A stretch of DNA of 64,000 bases from JAGXFP01 sp039714535 (lineage in GTDB: Bacteria; Desulfobacterota; Desulfobulbia; Desulfobulbales; JAGXFP01), in the NCBI GenBank assembly GCA_039714535.1, contig JBDLJC010000004.1, forward strand, positions 46,341 through 110,340. The letters run 5' to 3'. The translations under genes were made by a program, and so were the position numbers. The notes under the pieces are model-generated. The model was not told where the DNA came from. It made no database searches and worked only from the letters and a program-made list of their open reading frames with translations. Below are positions 16,936 to 25,622 of the stretch, piece after piece. Position 1 is the stretch's first letter, and every line of letters begins with the position of its first letter.

Positions 16936-19197
16936 ATGCAGACCGAATATTCGGCAATAGAACTGGCCCCGATCCTCGGTAAAACGAGTCGAACCGTCTC
17001 CCGCCAAGCCATTAATGAAGGCTGGCGTTATGTCACTCGAAAATGTAAAGGACCAGCCTACAAGTCTTTTATAGCCGTATTATTACCGGAACCAATCAGA
17101 ATAAAAGTTGCCCGCCATACGGCCATTAACGGCAGCGGAGTTACCTCTCCTTTCTCTGCTGCCGCAGTGAGCGCCACCGCCGCCCCCCTCGGCGTTGGCG
17201 CTCAGGCCGGGGCATTGCTGGGCCAAACCAGAGTGGCGGACACGGCCGAATCGGCCGAGCAGGCCAGGATCAACCGGGAACGTGGTCTGGCCGCATTCAA
17301 TCAACTGCCCGAACAGCGACAACGCGAGGCCGAGGCCCGCCTGGAAATTCTCCAGGCCCGCGACGCCTTTATCGAAGCCGCCTGCCTGCCGATGAAACGG
17401 GGCAGCCAGGCCTTTGCCCTTGAGTATTGCGAGGGCAACCTAAACCTGCCCGGTGCGATCACCAGGATCATCGGCGCAACCCTGTCCTGGTCAACCCTCA
17501 ACCGCTGGCAGCAATCATATAAAGATGCGGGCCTGGCCGGACTGGCCAGCGGCTACAAGAGCCCGAACAAGGGTAAAACCACCCTGAGCCCACCCCAGCG
17601 GGAACTGATCAAAGGGCTGCTGACCGCCCATCCCCATATAAGCCTGGTCAAGATCATGTCCTCTCTGGAGGCGCGTTTCGACGGATCAGTGCCGCATATC
17701 AGTTCGGTCCGCCGCTATGTGAAAAGATGGACCAAAAAACACCAGAGCCTGCTCCTTTATATCGCCAACCCCGACGTCTGGAAAAACAAACATCAGACCG
17801 CCCAGGGCGACGCCTCGGCCCAGGTCTCACGCCTCAACCAGGTGTGGGAGTTCGACTCGACCCCGACCGATGTGATGCTCAAAGACGGGCGCTATAACCT
17901 GATCGGGGTAATCGACGTCTATTCCCGCCGCCCAAAACTGTTGGTCAGCCCCACCTCCAAAGCATCGGCGGTCGCCGCCCTGACCCGGCGGGCCATCCTC
18001 GACTGGGGCATCCCGGAGATCGCCAAAACCGATAACGGCGCGGATTACGTATCGAAACATCTGGTCCGGGTCTTCGAGGGTCTGGAGATCAAGCAGGTCC
18101 TCTGCCCACCCTTTACCCCGGAATCAAAACCGCATATCGAGCGGTTCTTCAAGACCTTCTCCCACGACATTATGGAGCTGTTGCCCGGCTATATCGGCCA
18201 CAGCGTCGCCGACCGCAAGGCCATTGAGGCCCGGCGCTCCTTTGCCGACCGGCTGATGAAAAAGGGCGGCGACCCGGTGGAGCTCAACAAGATGACCTCC
18301 GCTGAATTACAGGACATCTGCGACCGCTGGTGCCAGGCGATCTACGAGCAGAACCAGCATGGCGGCCTAAACGGAGAAACCCCGGCAGCGATGGCCAGGG
18401 ATTGGACCGAGCCTGTTAAACGGATCACCAACGCGCGGGCCTTAGATTTATTGTTATCGGAAGCGCCGGGCGGCGACGGGATCAGGACCGTGGCCAAGAA
18501 AGGGGTCAAGGTCGACAACACCTATTTTATCGCCGCCGAACTGCCCGAGCCCGGCACTCAGGTGCGGGTGCTGCTGGACGCCACCGACTACGGGACCATC
18601 TATATCTTTGACGGTGAGAGCCGTGACTATATCTGCACGGCGGTTGATCCGATCAGGACCGGTCATGACCGGGTTGAGATCGCGGCCAAGAGCAAGGCCA
18701 TCCAGAAGACGATCATGCGCGAGGGCAGCAAGGAGTTGAAGAAAATCGCCCGCCAGACCGCCGCCAAGGACATCCATATGGAGATCCTGGAGCACCGTGA
18801 GGGCCAGATCGCCGGGATCGTTGATTTCCCGCAGGTGGCTGAAGACTACACCACCCCGGCCCTGGACCAGGCCGCCAAGGCGGTGATCGGCCATGACCAG
18901 GCCAGCCGTGAGCAGGAGGAGATGGACGAGCTGCTTGATGATCTTGCAACCGAGAGGCAAGAGGAGACAGTGGTTTACGAGGAGAAAAAGGCGAGCGGGA
19001 TCGTGCCGTTATTTACTTGTTCGACCGAGCGGTATCAGTGGCTCCGGGACCAGATTGTTGGCGGCAGAAAGTTGACTGCGGAGGAGACCGCTTTCCTTGA
19101 CGAATTTTATCAGACCAAAGCGGGTGGGATGTTTATGGATCTGGAAGGTGACCTGCGGCCACCGGTTGGGCCTGATGAATTGAGAATGGAGAATTAA
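16936..19197 (+). CDS. Mu-type DDE transposase A
   Basis: 753 residues. The N-terminal HTH region (IELAPILGKTSRTVSRQA, residues about 7-24) corresponds to the Mu DNA-binding domain that recognises the enhancer or ends. The catalytic rve core has D307 (VWEFDSTPTD), D366 (KTDNGADYV) and E402 (KPHIERFFKTF): a DDE triad with 35-residue spacing. A C-terminal beta-barrel and helical tail follow, with the region that would contact protein B at the extreme C-terminus. Length is somewhat larger than MuA (663 residues). It catalyses strand transfer for integration and replicative transposition, using the L and R end sites described here. Confidence 0.93.
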   Translation: MQTEYSAIELAPILGKTSRTVSRQAINEGWRYVTRKCKGPAYKSFIAVLLPEPIRIKVARHTAINGSGVTSPFSAAAVSATAAPLGVGAQAGALLGQTRVADTAESAEQARINRERGLAAFNQLPEQRQREAEARLEILQARDAFIEAACLPMKRGSQAFALEYCEGNLNLPGAITRIIGATLSWSTLNRWQQSYKDAGLAGLASGYKSPNKGKTTLSPPQRELIKGLLTAHPHISLVKIMSSLEARFDGSVPHISSVRRYVKRWTKKHQSLLLYIANPDVWKNKHQTAQGDASAQVSRLNQVWEFDSTPTDVMLKDGRYNLIGVIDVYSRRPKLLVSPTSKASAVAALTRRAILDWGIPEIAKTDNGADYVSKHLVRVFEGLEIKQVLCPPFTPESKPHIERFFKTFSHDIMELLPGYIGHSVADRKAIEARRSFADRLMKKGGDPVELNKMTSAELQDICDRWCQAIYEQNQHGGLNGETPAAMARDWTEPVKRITNARALDLLLSEAPGGDGIRTVAKKGVKVDNTYFIAAELPEPGTQVRVLLDATDYGTIYIFDGESRDYICTAVDPIRTGHDRVEIAAKSKAIQKTIMREGSKELKKIARQTAAKDIHMEILEHREGQIAGIVDFPQVAEDYTTPALDQAAKAVIGHDQASREQEEMDELLDDLATERQEETVVYEEKKASGIVPLFTCSTERYQWLRDQIVGGRKLTAEETAFLDEFYQTKAGGMFMDLEGDLRPPVGPDELRMEN

Positions 19198-19202
19198 GGG
19201 TT

Positions 19203-19565
19203 ATGCCAGCACTTAACTTCCAAAAGCGCTTTGCTCCTCTTATTGAGTCGGGCCAGAAGAAACAGACCATTCGGGCATGTCGAAAAGATGGCAGAAATCC
19301 GAGAGTCGGCCAGAAGCTTTTTATCTATACGGGAATGAGGACAAAGGGATGCCGTAAGCTTGGAGAAGAAATCTGCCGTCAGGCTTTGCCAGTGTATATG
19401 GACAAACACGAGGACGGGAGGATTGATGTCTTCGTCAGCGGCGACATCTTGAAGGATGATGCGGTAGAGAAGTTGGCCGCTGATGATGGTTTTGAGGGGG
19501 TAGATTGCTTCTTCAAGTTCTTTGCAGATCGGATGCCATTTCAGGGATACCTAATTAAATGGTGA
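19203..19565 (+). CDS. ASCH/PUA-like domain protein
   Basis: 120 residues. FQKRFAPLIESGQKKQTIR followed by GQKLFIYTGMRTKGCRKLG is the pattern of ASCH domains (PUA-like fold, RNA or modified-base binding) as found in many phages. It lies between transposase A and ATPase B, which are adjacent in Mu, so it is an insertion into the transposition pair. The start is 6 bp after the A stop. Role unknown; RNA or nucleotide binding is inferred from the family. Confidence 0.65.
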   Translation: MPALNFQKRFAPLIESGQKKQTIRACRKDGRNPRVGQKLFIYTGMRTKGCRKLGEEICRQALPVYMDKHEDGRIDVFVSGDILKDDAVEKLAADDGFEGVDCFFKFFADRMPFQGYLIKW

Positions 19566-19597
19566 TCCTCTAAACCAAGTTTAAAACAAAGGCGGGC

Positions 19598-19620
19598 CGG
19601 GACTGCTGGCAACAGTCCCG
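19598..19620 (+). terminator. Short GC-rich hairpin between ASCH gene and B
   Basis: CGGGACTG and its inverse CAGTCCCG around a 7-base loop. No T run follows, so at most a weak attenuator or an mRNA stability element before the B gene. Confidence 0.35.
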
Positions 19621-19662
19621 ACCTTTACAACAATGAAACAAAGCTAAAAAGGAGAATACAGA

Positions 19663-20361
19663 ATGCGGAAGATGTTTGCAAGCACCAACAATGTGGTCCG
19701 GTTTTATGGTGGCATGGAGGCGGTCGAAAACCCGGCCCAGGGGCGGATCGGCATGGTCCTCCTGGAGGGCGACCCCGGCACCGGCAAAACCGAAGTGGCC
19801 CAGAAATACGCCGCCGACAATGAGAGCTGCATCTATGTCCGGGCCACGGATATCATGACCCGGCGCAGCCTGCTGTCGGCGATTGTCGGCGAACTTGGCG
19901 AGGCCCCGGCCTTCCGCTCAGACGATCTCTTTGCCCAGATCCTCGATCAACTCCTGGAACGGCCCCGGACCATAATCGTCGATGAGGTTGATTACCTGGT
20001 CAAGGACGGCATGGTCGAGGTCCTGCGGGACATCAACGATATGACCAACTGCCCGGTGGTGATGGTCGGCATGCATATGATCAGCAAGAAACTGCAACGG
20101 TTCCGCCATCTATACGACCGGTTCACCTCGGTGATCCGCTTCAAACTTTTCGACCGGGCCGATATTGAGCAAATCGCCAAGCAGATCTGCGAGACCCCGA
20201 TCAGCGATACCGGGCTGCAATTTATCCTGGAGCGGGGCCAGGGCAAGTTTCGGCGGACCATGGTCTGGTTTGCCAGGGCCGAAAGATTAGCCAAGCACAA
20301 CAGCCTGAAAGAGGTCGGGATCGAGCATCTGCGCACGGTCAAGCAAGGTGGCGCAAGATGA
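19663..20361 (+). CDS. Mu B-type AAA+ ATPase, target-DNA activator
   Basis: 232 residues. Walker A GDPGTGKTE at about residues 36-44, Walker B TIIVDEVDYLV near 105, and sensor-like MVGMHMISKKLQRF. In Mu, B polymerises on target DNA, recruits the A transpososome, and gives target immunity. The protein is shorter at its N-terminus than MuB (312 residues) and lacks its Cro-like N-domain, as in many B homologues of the B3/D3112 group (AAA 22 type). AGGAG lies upstream. It overlaps the next gene by 4 bp. Confidence 0.88.
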   Translation: MRKMFASTNNVVRFYGGMEAVENPAQGRIGMVLLEGDPGTGKTEVAQKYAADNESCIYVRATDIMTRRSLLSAIVGELGEAPAFRSDDLFAQILDQLLERPRTIIVDEVDYLVKDGMVEVLRDINDMTNCPVVMVGMHMISKKLQRFRHLYDRFTSVIRFKLFDRADIEQIAKQICETPISDTGLQFILERGQGKFRRTMVWFARAERLAKHNSLKEVGIEHLRTVKQGGAR

Positions 20362-20858
20362 CGATCCTGGAGCCGATCAGGGCTTTTCTGGCCGGATATA
20401 AGGGCCGAAAAATCACCCTGAAACAGATGCTGGCCGCCATCGACCGGCCCCGGCGCCCGGTGCTGCGGATGCTGGACCAACTGGCTAAGGAGGGCTATCT
20501 GGCAGAGATCGCCGATAACCCCACCGCCCCCGGCCAAGGTGAATGCGGGCGGTTCCGGCGCAACCCAACCTGGCGGATTAACTCTAAAAAGAACATCAGC
20601 GACCGGCCTACTTTCAAGAGTCGCCCCCACAACCTCCGCGACAAGATGTGGACGGTGATCCGGGCCAGGCGACGCTTCACCCGGACCAATCTGGTAATTT
20701 TGGCGGGCTGCGGGGTAGGCAGCGCCGAAACTTACACGCTCCTCCTGGAGCGGGACAAGATCATCCGGCGGATCGGTAAAGACGGCCAAGAGGTCCTCTG
20801 GATGCTGGTTAAAGACACCGGGCCGAAGCGGCCCAAGGTCAAGGAGGCGGCATCATGA
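20358..20858 (+). CDS. Double winged-helix early protein
   Basis: 166 basic residues. Two similar helix-turn-helix-like halves: ITLKQMLAAIDRPRRPVLRM with LAKEGYLAEI, and RFTRTNLVILAGCGVGSAET with LLLERDKIIRRIG. Both read as winged-helix domains, so the protein is probably DNA-binding. Coupled to B upstream and to the next gene by ATGA overlaps. It may act with A and B in transposition or in early regulation; the role is unknown. Confidence 0.55.
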   Translation: MTILEPIRAFLAGYKGRKITLKQMLAAIDRPRRPVLRMLDQLAKEGYLAEIADNPTAPGQGECGRFRRNPTWRINSKKNISDRPTFKSRPHNLRDKMWTVIRARRRFTRTNLVILAGCGVGSAETYTLLLERDKIIRRIGKDGQEVLWMLVKDTGPKRPKVKEAAS

Positions 20859-21181
20859 ACGCTGCCTGGTTGAAGATCCTTAAACAGCAGGTCGAGGCCA
20901 AGGGCGCTGCCACGGTGGCCCGTGAGGTCGGGATCTCACCGACCTCTCTGTCACTGATCTTGGCCGGGAAGTACCCGGCCAAAACCGCCAACGTCGAGCG
21001 CAAGGTTCTGGCGGTTTACGGTACTGAATCGGGTCTGGTGGCCTGTCCGGCCCTGGGCGAGATTGAGCCAGCCCTTTGCGCCCAAAACTTTAACCTGGCC
21101 AAAAAGATCGGGGTTCGATGCGGCAATCCGGCCACTTTAAAGCTCTATAAAACCTGCATTAAATGTGCGGTTCGGAACTAG
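20855..21181 (+). CDS. Small HTH protein with Cys-rich C-terminus
   Basis: 108 residues. N-terminal helix-turn-helix (GAATVAREVGISPTSLSLIL followed by AGKYP) and C-terminal C..-C-C cluster (RCGNPATLKLYKTCIKC) that may bind zinc. Members of this kind are common in early operons of Mu-like phages, where they are of unknown function. A DNA-binding role is inferred. Confidence 0.55.
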   Translation: MNAAWLKILKQQVEAKGAATVAREVGISPTSLSLILAGKYPAKTANVERKVLAVYGTESGLVACPALGEIEPALCAQNFNLAKKIGVRCGNPATLKLYKTCIKCAVRN

Positions 21182-21190
21182 GAGGCAATT

Positions 21191-21634
21191 ATGGAAAATA
21201 CTGCGAAAAAAACCAACAACACCCTGGTAGCACTGGATGAGAGATTGGCAGAGGCCTTTAGCCTGGCATGCGATCTCGCGGAACCACTCCTGGAGAACGG
21301 TAACAGTGAGGCCCTGGGTAAATTACGGCGGCTAAAGGCTCTGCTGGCTACGGCTCTGAGGCCGGTTGGCGCCAAACAGGAGCGCGGCGCGCAGGATAGC
21401 CCGGAAGGCCCGGTTGCAGACTATCGGCGGGAGGCGTTGGCGCTTCTTAGGGAACTGGGGTCCAAGTTGCTGCGCCGGGATGCCGATGCAGTGATGGACG
21501 ATGTTGAACTGGAAGCGATCTCCCTCCAGGCCGAAACGGCGGTCGACAGGATCAACTGCTATTTCAACGCCAAGATCAGAGGCTCGCTGCAGGACATCGT
21601 GGCAGGAGGTATCCATGGCCAGCAAGGAACATGA
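21191..21634 (+). CDS. Hypothetical early phage protein, helical
   Basis: 147 residues, preceded by AGGAGGCAATT, an excellent ribosome site. Mostly helical and acidic (LAEAFSLACDLAEPLLENGN, LLRELGSKLLRRDADAVMDD) with no recognisable motif. It overlaps the next gene by 20 bp. Function unknown. Confidence 0.45.
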   Translation: MENTAKKTNNTLVALDERLAEAFSLACDLAEPLLENGNSEALGKLRRLKALLATALRPVGAKQERGAQDSPEGPVADYRREALALLRELGSKLLRRDADAVMDDVELEAISLQAETAVDRINCYFNAKIRGSLQDIVAGGIHGQQGT

Positions 21635-21893
21635 TAAATGGCTGGCCGCTAACACCTTTGAATGTAAGCGGCTTAATGCCCGGATAACCAAGACTGTTTG
21701 CGCCGAGTATCAGGCCGAGAACCAGGACAGGACTCTTAGAATTGGTCTCGTCGCCTCTGCCCGAACAATACGGCTCCCCGGTTGTTGCCAGGGTTGTCCC
21801 CAGGCCCCGGCCGGGGATGCAACGATTAAGCGCCGGGCTTGTTTCGGTTGGAGAAAACGCCGAAAAACGCGGCAAAAAGCAGGGAGGATGTAA
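21615..21893 (+). CDS. Small Cys-rich early protein, possible zinc binder
   Basis: 92 residues from an ATG preceded by AGGAGG. Contains FECKRLNARITKTVC and LPGCCQGCPQAPAG, a double Cys cluster like a zinc ribbon, and a very basic tail (GWRKRRKTRQKAGRM). The upstream part of the open frame overlaps the previous gene and is not needed. Function unknown. Confidence 0.5.
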   Translation: MASKEHDKWLAANTFECKRLNARITKTVCAEYQAENQDRTLRIGLVASARTIRLPGCCQGCPQAPAGDATIKRRACFGWRKRRKTRQKAGRM

Positions 21894-21896
21894 GTA

Positions 21897-22526
21897 ATGG
21901 CTGATAAAAAACAAAATGGCGACTGGATCGATTCAATGGGCGACGCAGTGCCTGCCCGACACGTCCAAAAGACTGATAAGAAGCGCGACGCAATGGTCGA
22001 GCGCTTGTTCAAAAAGGCCCAGACCGTCCATCAACAGTTAGCCGCTCTCCGGTCGTTGATAGACCGGCAGGTCGATTATTTCCTGACCGCCTCCGCCGCC
22101 GAGGCCGGGATGGAGCTTAACAACCCCGGCGGCAACTATACCTTCCCCAACTTCTCCGGCAATCGGCGGCTGATTATCAAGACCAATGCCTGTATCGATT
22201 TCGATGAGCGGCTCCAGTTCGCCAAGACCAAGATTGACTCCTGTCTGGACCGCTGGAGTAAAGGCGGCGATTCAAACCTGCGAGCGGTGGTGTTCGACGC
22301 CTTTCAGGTCGATCTTAAGGGCCGGGTTGATATCAAGCGGATCCTGCGTCTCCGCAAGCTGCAGATCAAGGACCGGGAATGGCGGGAGGCCATGGATCTG
22401 ATCACCGTAGCGATCACCATCACCGGGCGTAAGACCTACTGCCATTTTCAGGTACGGAAAAACCGGGACAGCGAATGGGAGACGATCAGGTTGGATCTGG
22501 CCGGGGTGTCGGGAGAGGGATCGTGA
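21897..22526 (+). CDS. DUF3164 family Mu-like phage protein
   Basis: 209 residues. The central part NRRLIIKTNACIDFDERLQF followed by AKTKIDSCLDRWSKGG and the later VDIKRILRLRKLQIKD match the DUF3164 family, which is nearly confined to Mu-like phages and prophages. Family function unknown; the position in the early operon after transposition genes is standard. It overlaps the next gene by 4 bp. Confidence 0.75.
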   Translation: MADKKQNGDWIDSMGDAVPARHVQKTDKKRDAMVERLFKKAQTVHQQLAALRSLIDRQVDYFLTASAAEAGMELNNPGGNYTFPNFSGNRRLIIKTNACIDFDERLQFAKTKIDSCLDRWSKGGDSNLRAVVFDAFQVDLKGRVDIKRILRLRKLQIKDREWREAMDLITVAITITGRKTYCHFQVRKNRDSEWETIRLDLAGVSGEGS

Positions 22527-22759
22527 GTCCGGCCCAGCAGAAACAACTTGATTGGGTCGAACAGCAGATGGCTATTGGCAACGAGCTAGTTGATTACGCC
22601 TGCCCGGATTGCGGTGAGCCTAATTTTTGTCTGGTGCCAGCCAGTGGAGACAGCTTCACCTCTCAAGTCTACTGCCCCCACTGTCAAGATCTGCATTACC
22701 GGGAGGTGACGGTTGACGGCAAGGTTAAAGCGGTCAGCCAGCCGTGGTTAGCAAACTGA
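22523..22759 (+). CDS. Small zinc-ribbon protein
   Basis: 78 residues, GTG start overlapping the previous stop. YACPDCGEPNFC and VYCPHCQDLHY form two CxxC knuckles about 27 residues apart, the classic zinc-ribbon pattern. Probably binds nucleic acid. Function unknown. Confidence 0.55.
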   Translation: MSPAQQKQLDWVEQQMAIGNELVDYACPDCGEPNFCLVPASGDSFTSQVYCPHCQDLHYREVTVDGKVKAVSQPWLAN

Positions 22760-22780
22760 ACCGCAATTAAGAATTGAAAA

Positions 22781-23008
22781 ATGCCCTCCAAATGGATCCC
22801 AAAAGCCCCCGTCAAGCGAGGACTGAACAGAGCATACCCGACCAAAAGAGCCGCCGAGCCACGCAAGATCGGCTGCCCGGCCTGGCCGACGACCGGCAGC
22901 GGGGCCGGGGCGACTCTGGAGTGGTGCCGGGAGGCGCGAGGGACAATGGCAGCCTGCGAAACCTGCTCGTGGGGTGTCCGGGCGGATACTGCGAATTGTG
23001 TCCGGTAG
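22781..23008 (+). CDS. Short Cys-rich phage protein, frame uncertain
   Basis: 75 residues: MPSKWIPKAPVKRGLNRAYP, then a C-terminal EWCREARGTMAACETCSWG. A second frame, one base back, continues past it to 23043 with GYCELCPVAMQIECEKD. Both ends look like parts of one zinc-binding protein, so either a -1 frameshift or a past indel joins them. The KAPxKRGLNRA peptide recurs at the C-terminus of the protein ending at 35730. No ribosome site is evident, so this is a weak call. Confidence 0.35.
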   Translation: MPSKWIPKAPVKRGLNRAYPTKRAAEPRKIGCPAWPTTGSGAGATLEWCREARGTMAACETCSWGVRADTANCVR

Positions 23009-23068
23009 CTATGCAGATTGAATGTGAAAAGGACATTTCATAATGAGATTAATTAGGGGCCCGGAATT

Positions 23069-23587
23069 ATGAACGGGATGTGTCAAACATGCGGTACCGT
23101 AGCGCCGGTTGAATGGTTCCTGAACGAGCCGATCAGACGGCAGTTTGAGGCGGTGCTGATTGGATTGCCCAAACCGGTGACAGAGCAGGCCTTTTTTTAC
23201 CTGTCGCTATTCCGTCCGGCCAGCGGTCGGAGCCTGACCCCTAAAAAAGCGCTGCGAGTCTTGACCGAGCTGCGCGATCTGGTGGCAAAGGGCTATGTCA
23301 CGGTGCGAGGCCGGGTTGATCGTAGCTGTCCGTCCCTGATCTGGGCAACGGCGATGGAGACCATGGTCAACCAGCGCCACGCCCTTAATCTGCCCATGCC
23401 CAACCATAATTATCTGGTCAAGGTCGCCTATGACCTGGCCGATGCGGCTGATCGCCAGCAAGAATCGTCAGTCCGGATCGCAGAGACAAACGGCCAGCGG
23501 CCCATAAAAACCACCGGCCAACCGCAGCTAGAGACCACAAACCCATTGGCCCAGGCTATTGAGGAGTATGATGCCAAGCAACGCTGA
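23069..23587 (+). CDS. Conserved early phage protein with N-terminal CxxC
   Basis: 172 residues: MCQTCGTVAPVEWFLNE, then a helical region (KALRVLTELRDLVAKGYVTV) that resembles a winged helix, and a disordered Gln/Thr-rich tail. Similar proteins occur directly before gemA in Mu-like phages. Overlaps gemA by 20 bp. Function unknown. Confidence 0.5.
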   Translation: MNGMCQTCGTVAPVEWFLNEPIRRQFEAVLIGLPKPVTEQAFFYLSLFRPASGRSLTPKKALRVLTELRDLVAKGYVTVRGRVDRSCPSLIWATAMETMVNQRHALNLPMPNHNYLVKVAYDLADAADRQQESSVRIAETNGQRPIKTTGQPQLETTNPLAQAIEEYDAKQR

Positions 23588-24065
23588 ATACGCCAAAATC
23601 AACATCGCCTGCAAGGCGCTGGGGATCGACAAATACCAGATCCTGGGCGACCGCTATGGGCTGGAGACCTCCAAAGATCTGAAGCCCGGCCAAGTCCGGG
23701 ATCTATTACACCACTTTAAGACGTTGGGCTGGAAACCGAAACCGCCCCGCAAGGCTAAAAGCAAAAGAGCAATGGCCAGCGATCCCCAGTCCCGCAAGAT
23801 CCGGGCGCTGTGGATCACGTTGGCCAAGGGCGGCGCAGTCCGGAACCCGGCCGAGTCGGCCTTGAATAAGTATTGCAAGAGGATGGTTGGGGTCGAGGCC
23901 TTGGCCTTTGCGACCACGGGGATGAAGGTCAGGCTGATTGAGCATCTTAAGGAGTGGCAGCGCCGGGACCTGTTACAGACCTGCGGCTGGCTGCTGTGCT
24001 GTCTGGATGTGCGACTAATCTTGATTGATCGTAAATGGATAATTAGATGGCTGAGCAAACCTTAA
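23568..24065 (+). CDS. gemA: GemA-like regulatory protein (Mu gp16 family)
   Basis: 165 residues. MPSNAEYAKINIACKALGID, YGLETSKDLKPGQVRDLLHH and a second half with RKIRALWITLAKGGAVRNP plus HLKEWQRR fit the DUF1018/GemA family of Mu-like phages. Mu GemA alters host gene expression and DNA supercoiling. GAGGAG lies just upstream of the paired ATGs at 23568 and 23571; a TTG further up is unlikely. The C-terminus (CGWLLCCLDVRLILIDRK) is longer than I expect and overlaps mor by 19 bp. Confidence 0.75.
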   Translation: MMPSNAEYAKINIACKALGIDKYQILGDRYGLETSKDLKPGQVRDLLHHFKTLGWKPKPPRKAKSKRAMASDPQSRKIRALWITLAKGGAVRNPAESALNKYCKRMVGVEALAFATTGMKVRLIEHLKEWQRRDLLQTCGWLLCCLDVRLILIDRKWIIRWLSKP

Positions 24066-24412
24066 ATAGCCTGCCGGATGAGGCGTTGCCCAGGGCCGAG
24101 GAATTGCCTGGGGATCTGGCCCTAGTGGCTGAGATAGTCGGGGTGCGCCAAACCCTGGCCCTGGTCGAGGCCTTTCGCGGCACCTATATCTATTGCCGCA
24201 ACCTGGACCATCTGGAGCGACAGTGCCGCAACCGGGCTATCCGGGCCGAGGCGGATCGACGGCTGGCTGCAGGCGAGCTGATCTCTAAGCTGGTACCGGA
24301 ATTGGCCCGCCGCTACAAGCTGTCCGAAAAGACGATCTGGAATATCCTCGGCAGCGGGGATCCCGAGGTTGATGAGCGGCAGATGGGATTGTTTGGGGTG
24401 GCGGGTAAATGA
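24047..24412 (+). CDS. mor: Mor-type middle transcription activator
   Basis: 121 residues. LVAEIVGVRQTLALVEAFRG followed by an alpha/beta dimerisation region and a C-terminal HTH (LVPELARRYKLSEKTIWNIL) is the Mor/C architecture of Mu. Mor dimers recruit RNA polymerase to the middle promoter after replication begins. It is the last gene of the early operon and is followed by cargo on the opposite strand; no separate C gene is visible, so this one protein may drive the late genes directly. Confidence 0.82.
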   Translation: MAEQTLNSLPDEALPRAEELPGDLALVAEIVGVRQTLALVEAFRGTYIYCRNLDHLERQCRNRAIRAEADRRLAAGELISKLVPELARRYKLSEKTIWNILGSGDPEVDERQMGLFGVAGK

Positions 24413-24427
24413 TGAGCTGGTGTGTTG

Positions 24428-25540
24428 TTAATTCCTTTCTTTCATTTCAATAAATTCTAAAATTTCTATTTCTTCCCTTTCTTCAGATTTACATTCAACC
24501 TCAACAACCCTGTCTTCACTTTCGTATTCTGGTAGAATTTCAAAATTGACAGTACCTTCTCGACTATAATCTCTTGCTAATAATTCCCAACGAATTACCA
24601 CCTGAGTACTTTCAAATTTAGGGATGAAAGATGATTTAAATTTCCTGCTGTCTTTCTGTATAAGAGGTCTGTCCTCAAAAGGTGAGAATACTATCTTCTT
24701 ATCATCTTCATGAGCCCAAGTAGTGCGATACTTATATGCTTTAGTAGAAATAAACGGTCCAACTGTAAAGTCATCATCAATTTCTTTAACATTCTCATCA
24801 AAATATAGATAAAACTTCCAATCTTCTATTACCGTACTTCCTGTATTTTTTATTACAGTCTCAAAACTACACCAGCTATGATTAACTTTATTTGAGCCTA
24901 GAAAGGGATGTTCGAAAAGAGTAGAAAGCCTGTTAAATGTTGACAGGTCAAATCTATTGAAAGTATCAATAGCTTGTTTGTCAGCAATGTATCTAGTTGT
25001 TATCTTTTTGAATTTTGGTTTGCCTACTAGTTCATCCTCCACCCCAAAAAAATCTATTTGGATGTCAAATTGATCTTTAAATTGGATTCTGTCTACATAC
25101 CAGTTATATGTATCTCTGTTCTCATCAATTAAATCTGCAATATCTTCCCATGAGTAAAGCAACACCTCAAAACTACCCTTTTTCCGGTTCTCAATATCCG
25201 TAATCCTTACATATTCTTCAATTTTGGAATCTTTAACGGCTGTAGTACAAAAAATGAAAACTTCTAATTTGGGTTTAAACTTTTTTGCGTTTGATATTTC
25301 TGTATCAATCTCTTTTGTAGTCAGTTTTGAATTTTTATAGCTATCCTTGCCTTTACACTGAATGCCCCAATAATTTTCATATCCAGATGGAATAGCATAG
25401 ACATCTACTCCTGCCTGAGGCTGCCCCAATCGTCCATTCTTTTTTATTTTCAATGGACAACGCCATAATTCTCCAAATAATTTTTTACATAGAGATTCAA
25501 AATCTTGCCAATTTTCAGGTTGCCGTATGGTTTTTTTCAT
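24428..25540 (-). CDS. Restriction-endonuclease-like cargo protein
   Basis: 370 residues. The N-terminal 160 residues look like a PD-(D/E)xK nuclease of the Mrr type: FESLCKKLFGELW, then AGVDVYAIPSG, then YWGIQCKGKD (the D and QxK positions), and LEVFIFCTTAVKD. Residues about 170-370 are beta-rich with no known motif. Codon use is AT-rich, unlike the phage genes around it, and the gene faces Mor, so it was acquired separately. Likely a phage-borne defence nuclease acting against competing phages; this is an inference. Confidence 0.6.
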   Translation of the reverse strand: MKKTIRQPENWQDFESLCKKLFGELWRCPLKIKKNGRLGQPQAGVDVYAIPSGYENYWGIQCKGKDSYKNSKLTTKEIDTEISNAKKFKPKLEVFIFCTTAVKDSKIEEYVRITDIENRKKGSFEVLLYSWEDIADLIDENRDTYNWYVDRIQFKDQFDIQIDFFGVEDELVGKPKFKKITTRYIADKQAIDTFNRFDLSTFNRLSTLFEHPFLGSNKVNHSWCSFETVIKNTGSTVIEDWKFYLYFDENVKEIDDDFTVGPFISTKAYKYRTTWAHEDDKKIVFSPFEDRPLIQKDSRKFKSSFIPKFESTQVVIRWELLARDYSREGTVNFEILPEYESEDRVVEVECKSEEREEIEILEFIEMKERN

Positions 25541-25622
25541 TTTCGCGTAATTTATGGGGTAGTATTTCTAATTATTAATTGCCGTTATTTAAGGGTAGAA
25601 AATAAATCTATTGTTGGTTTTC

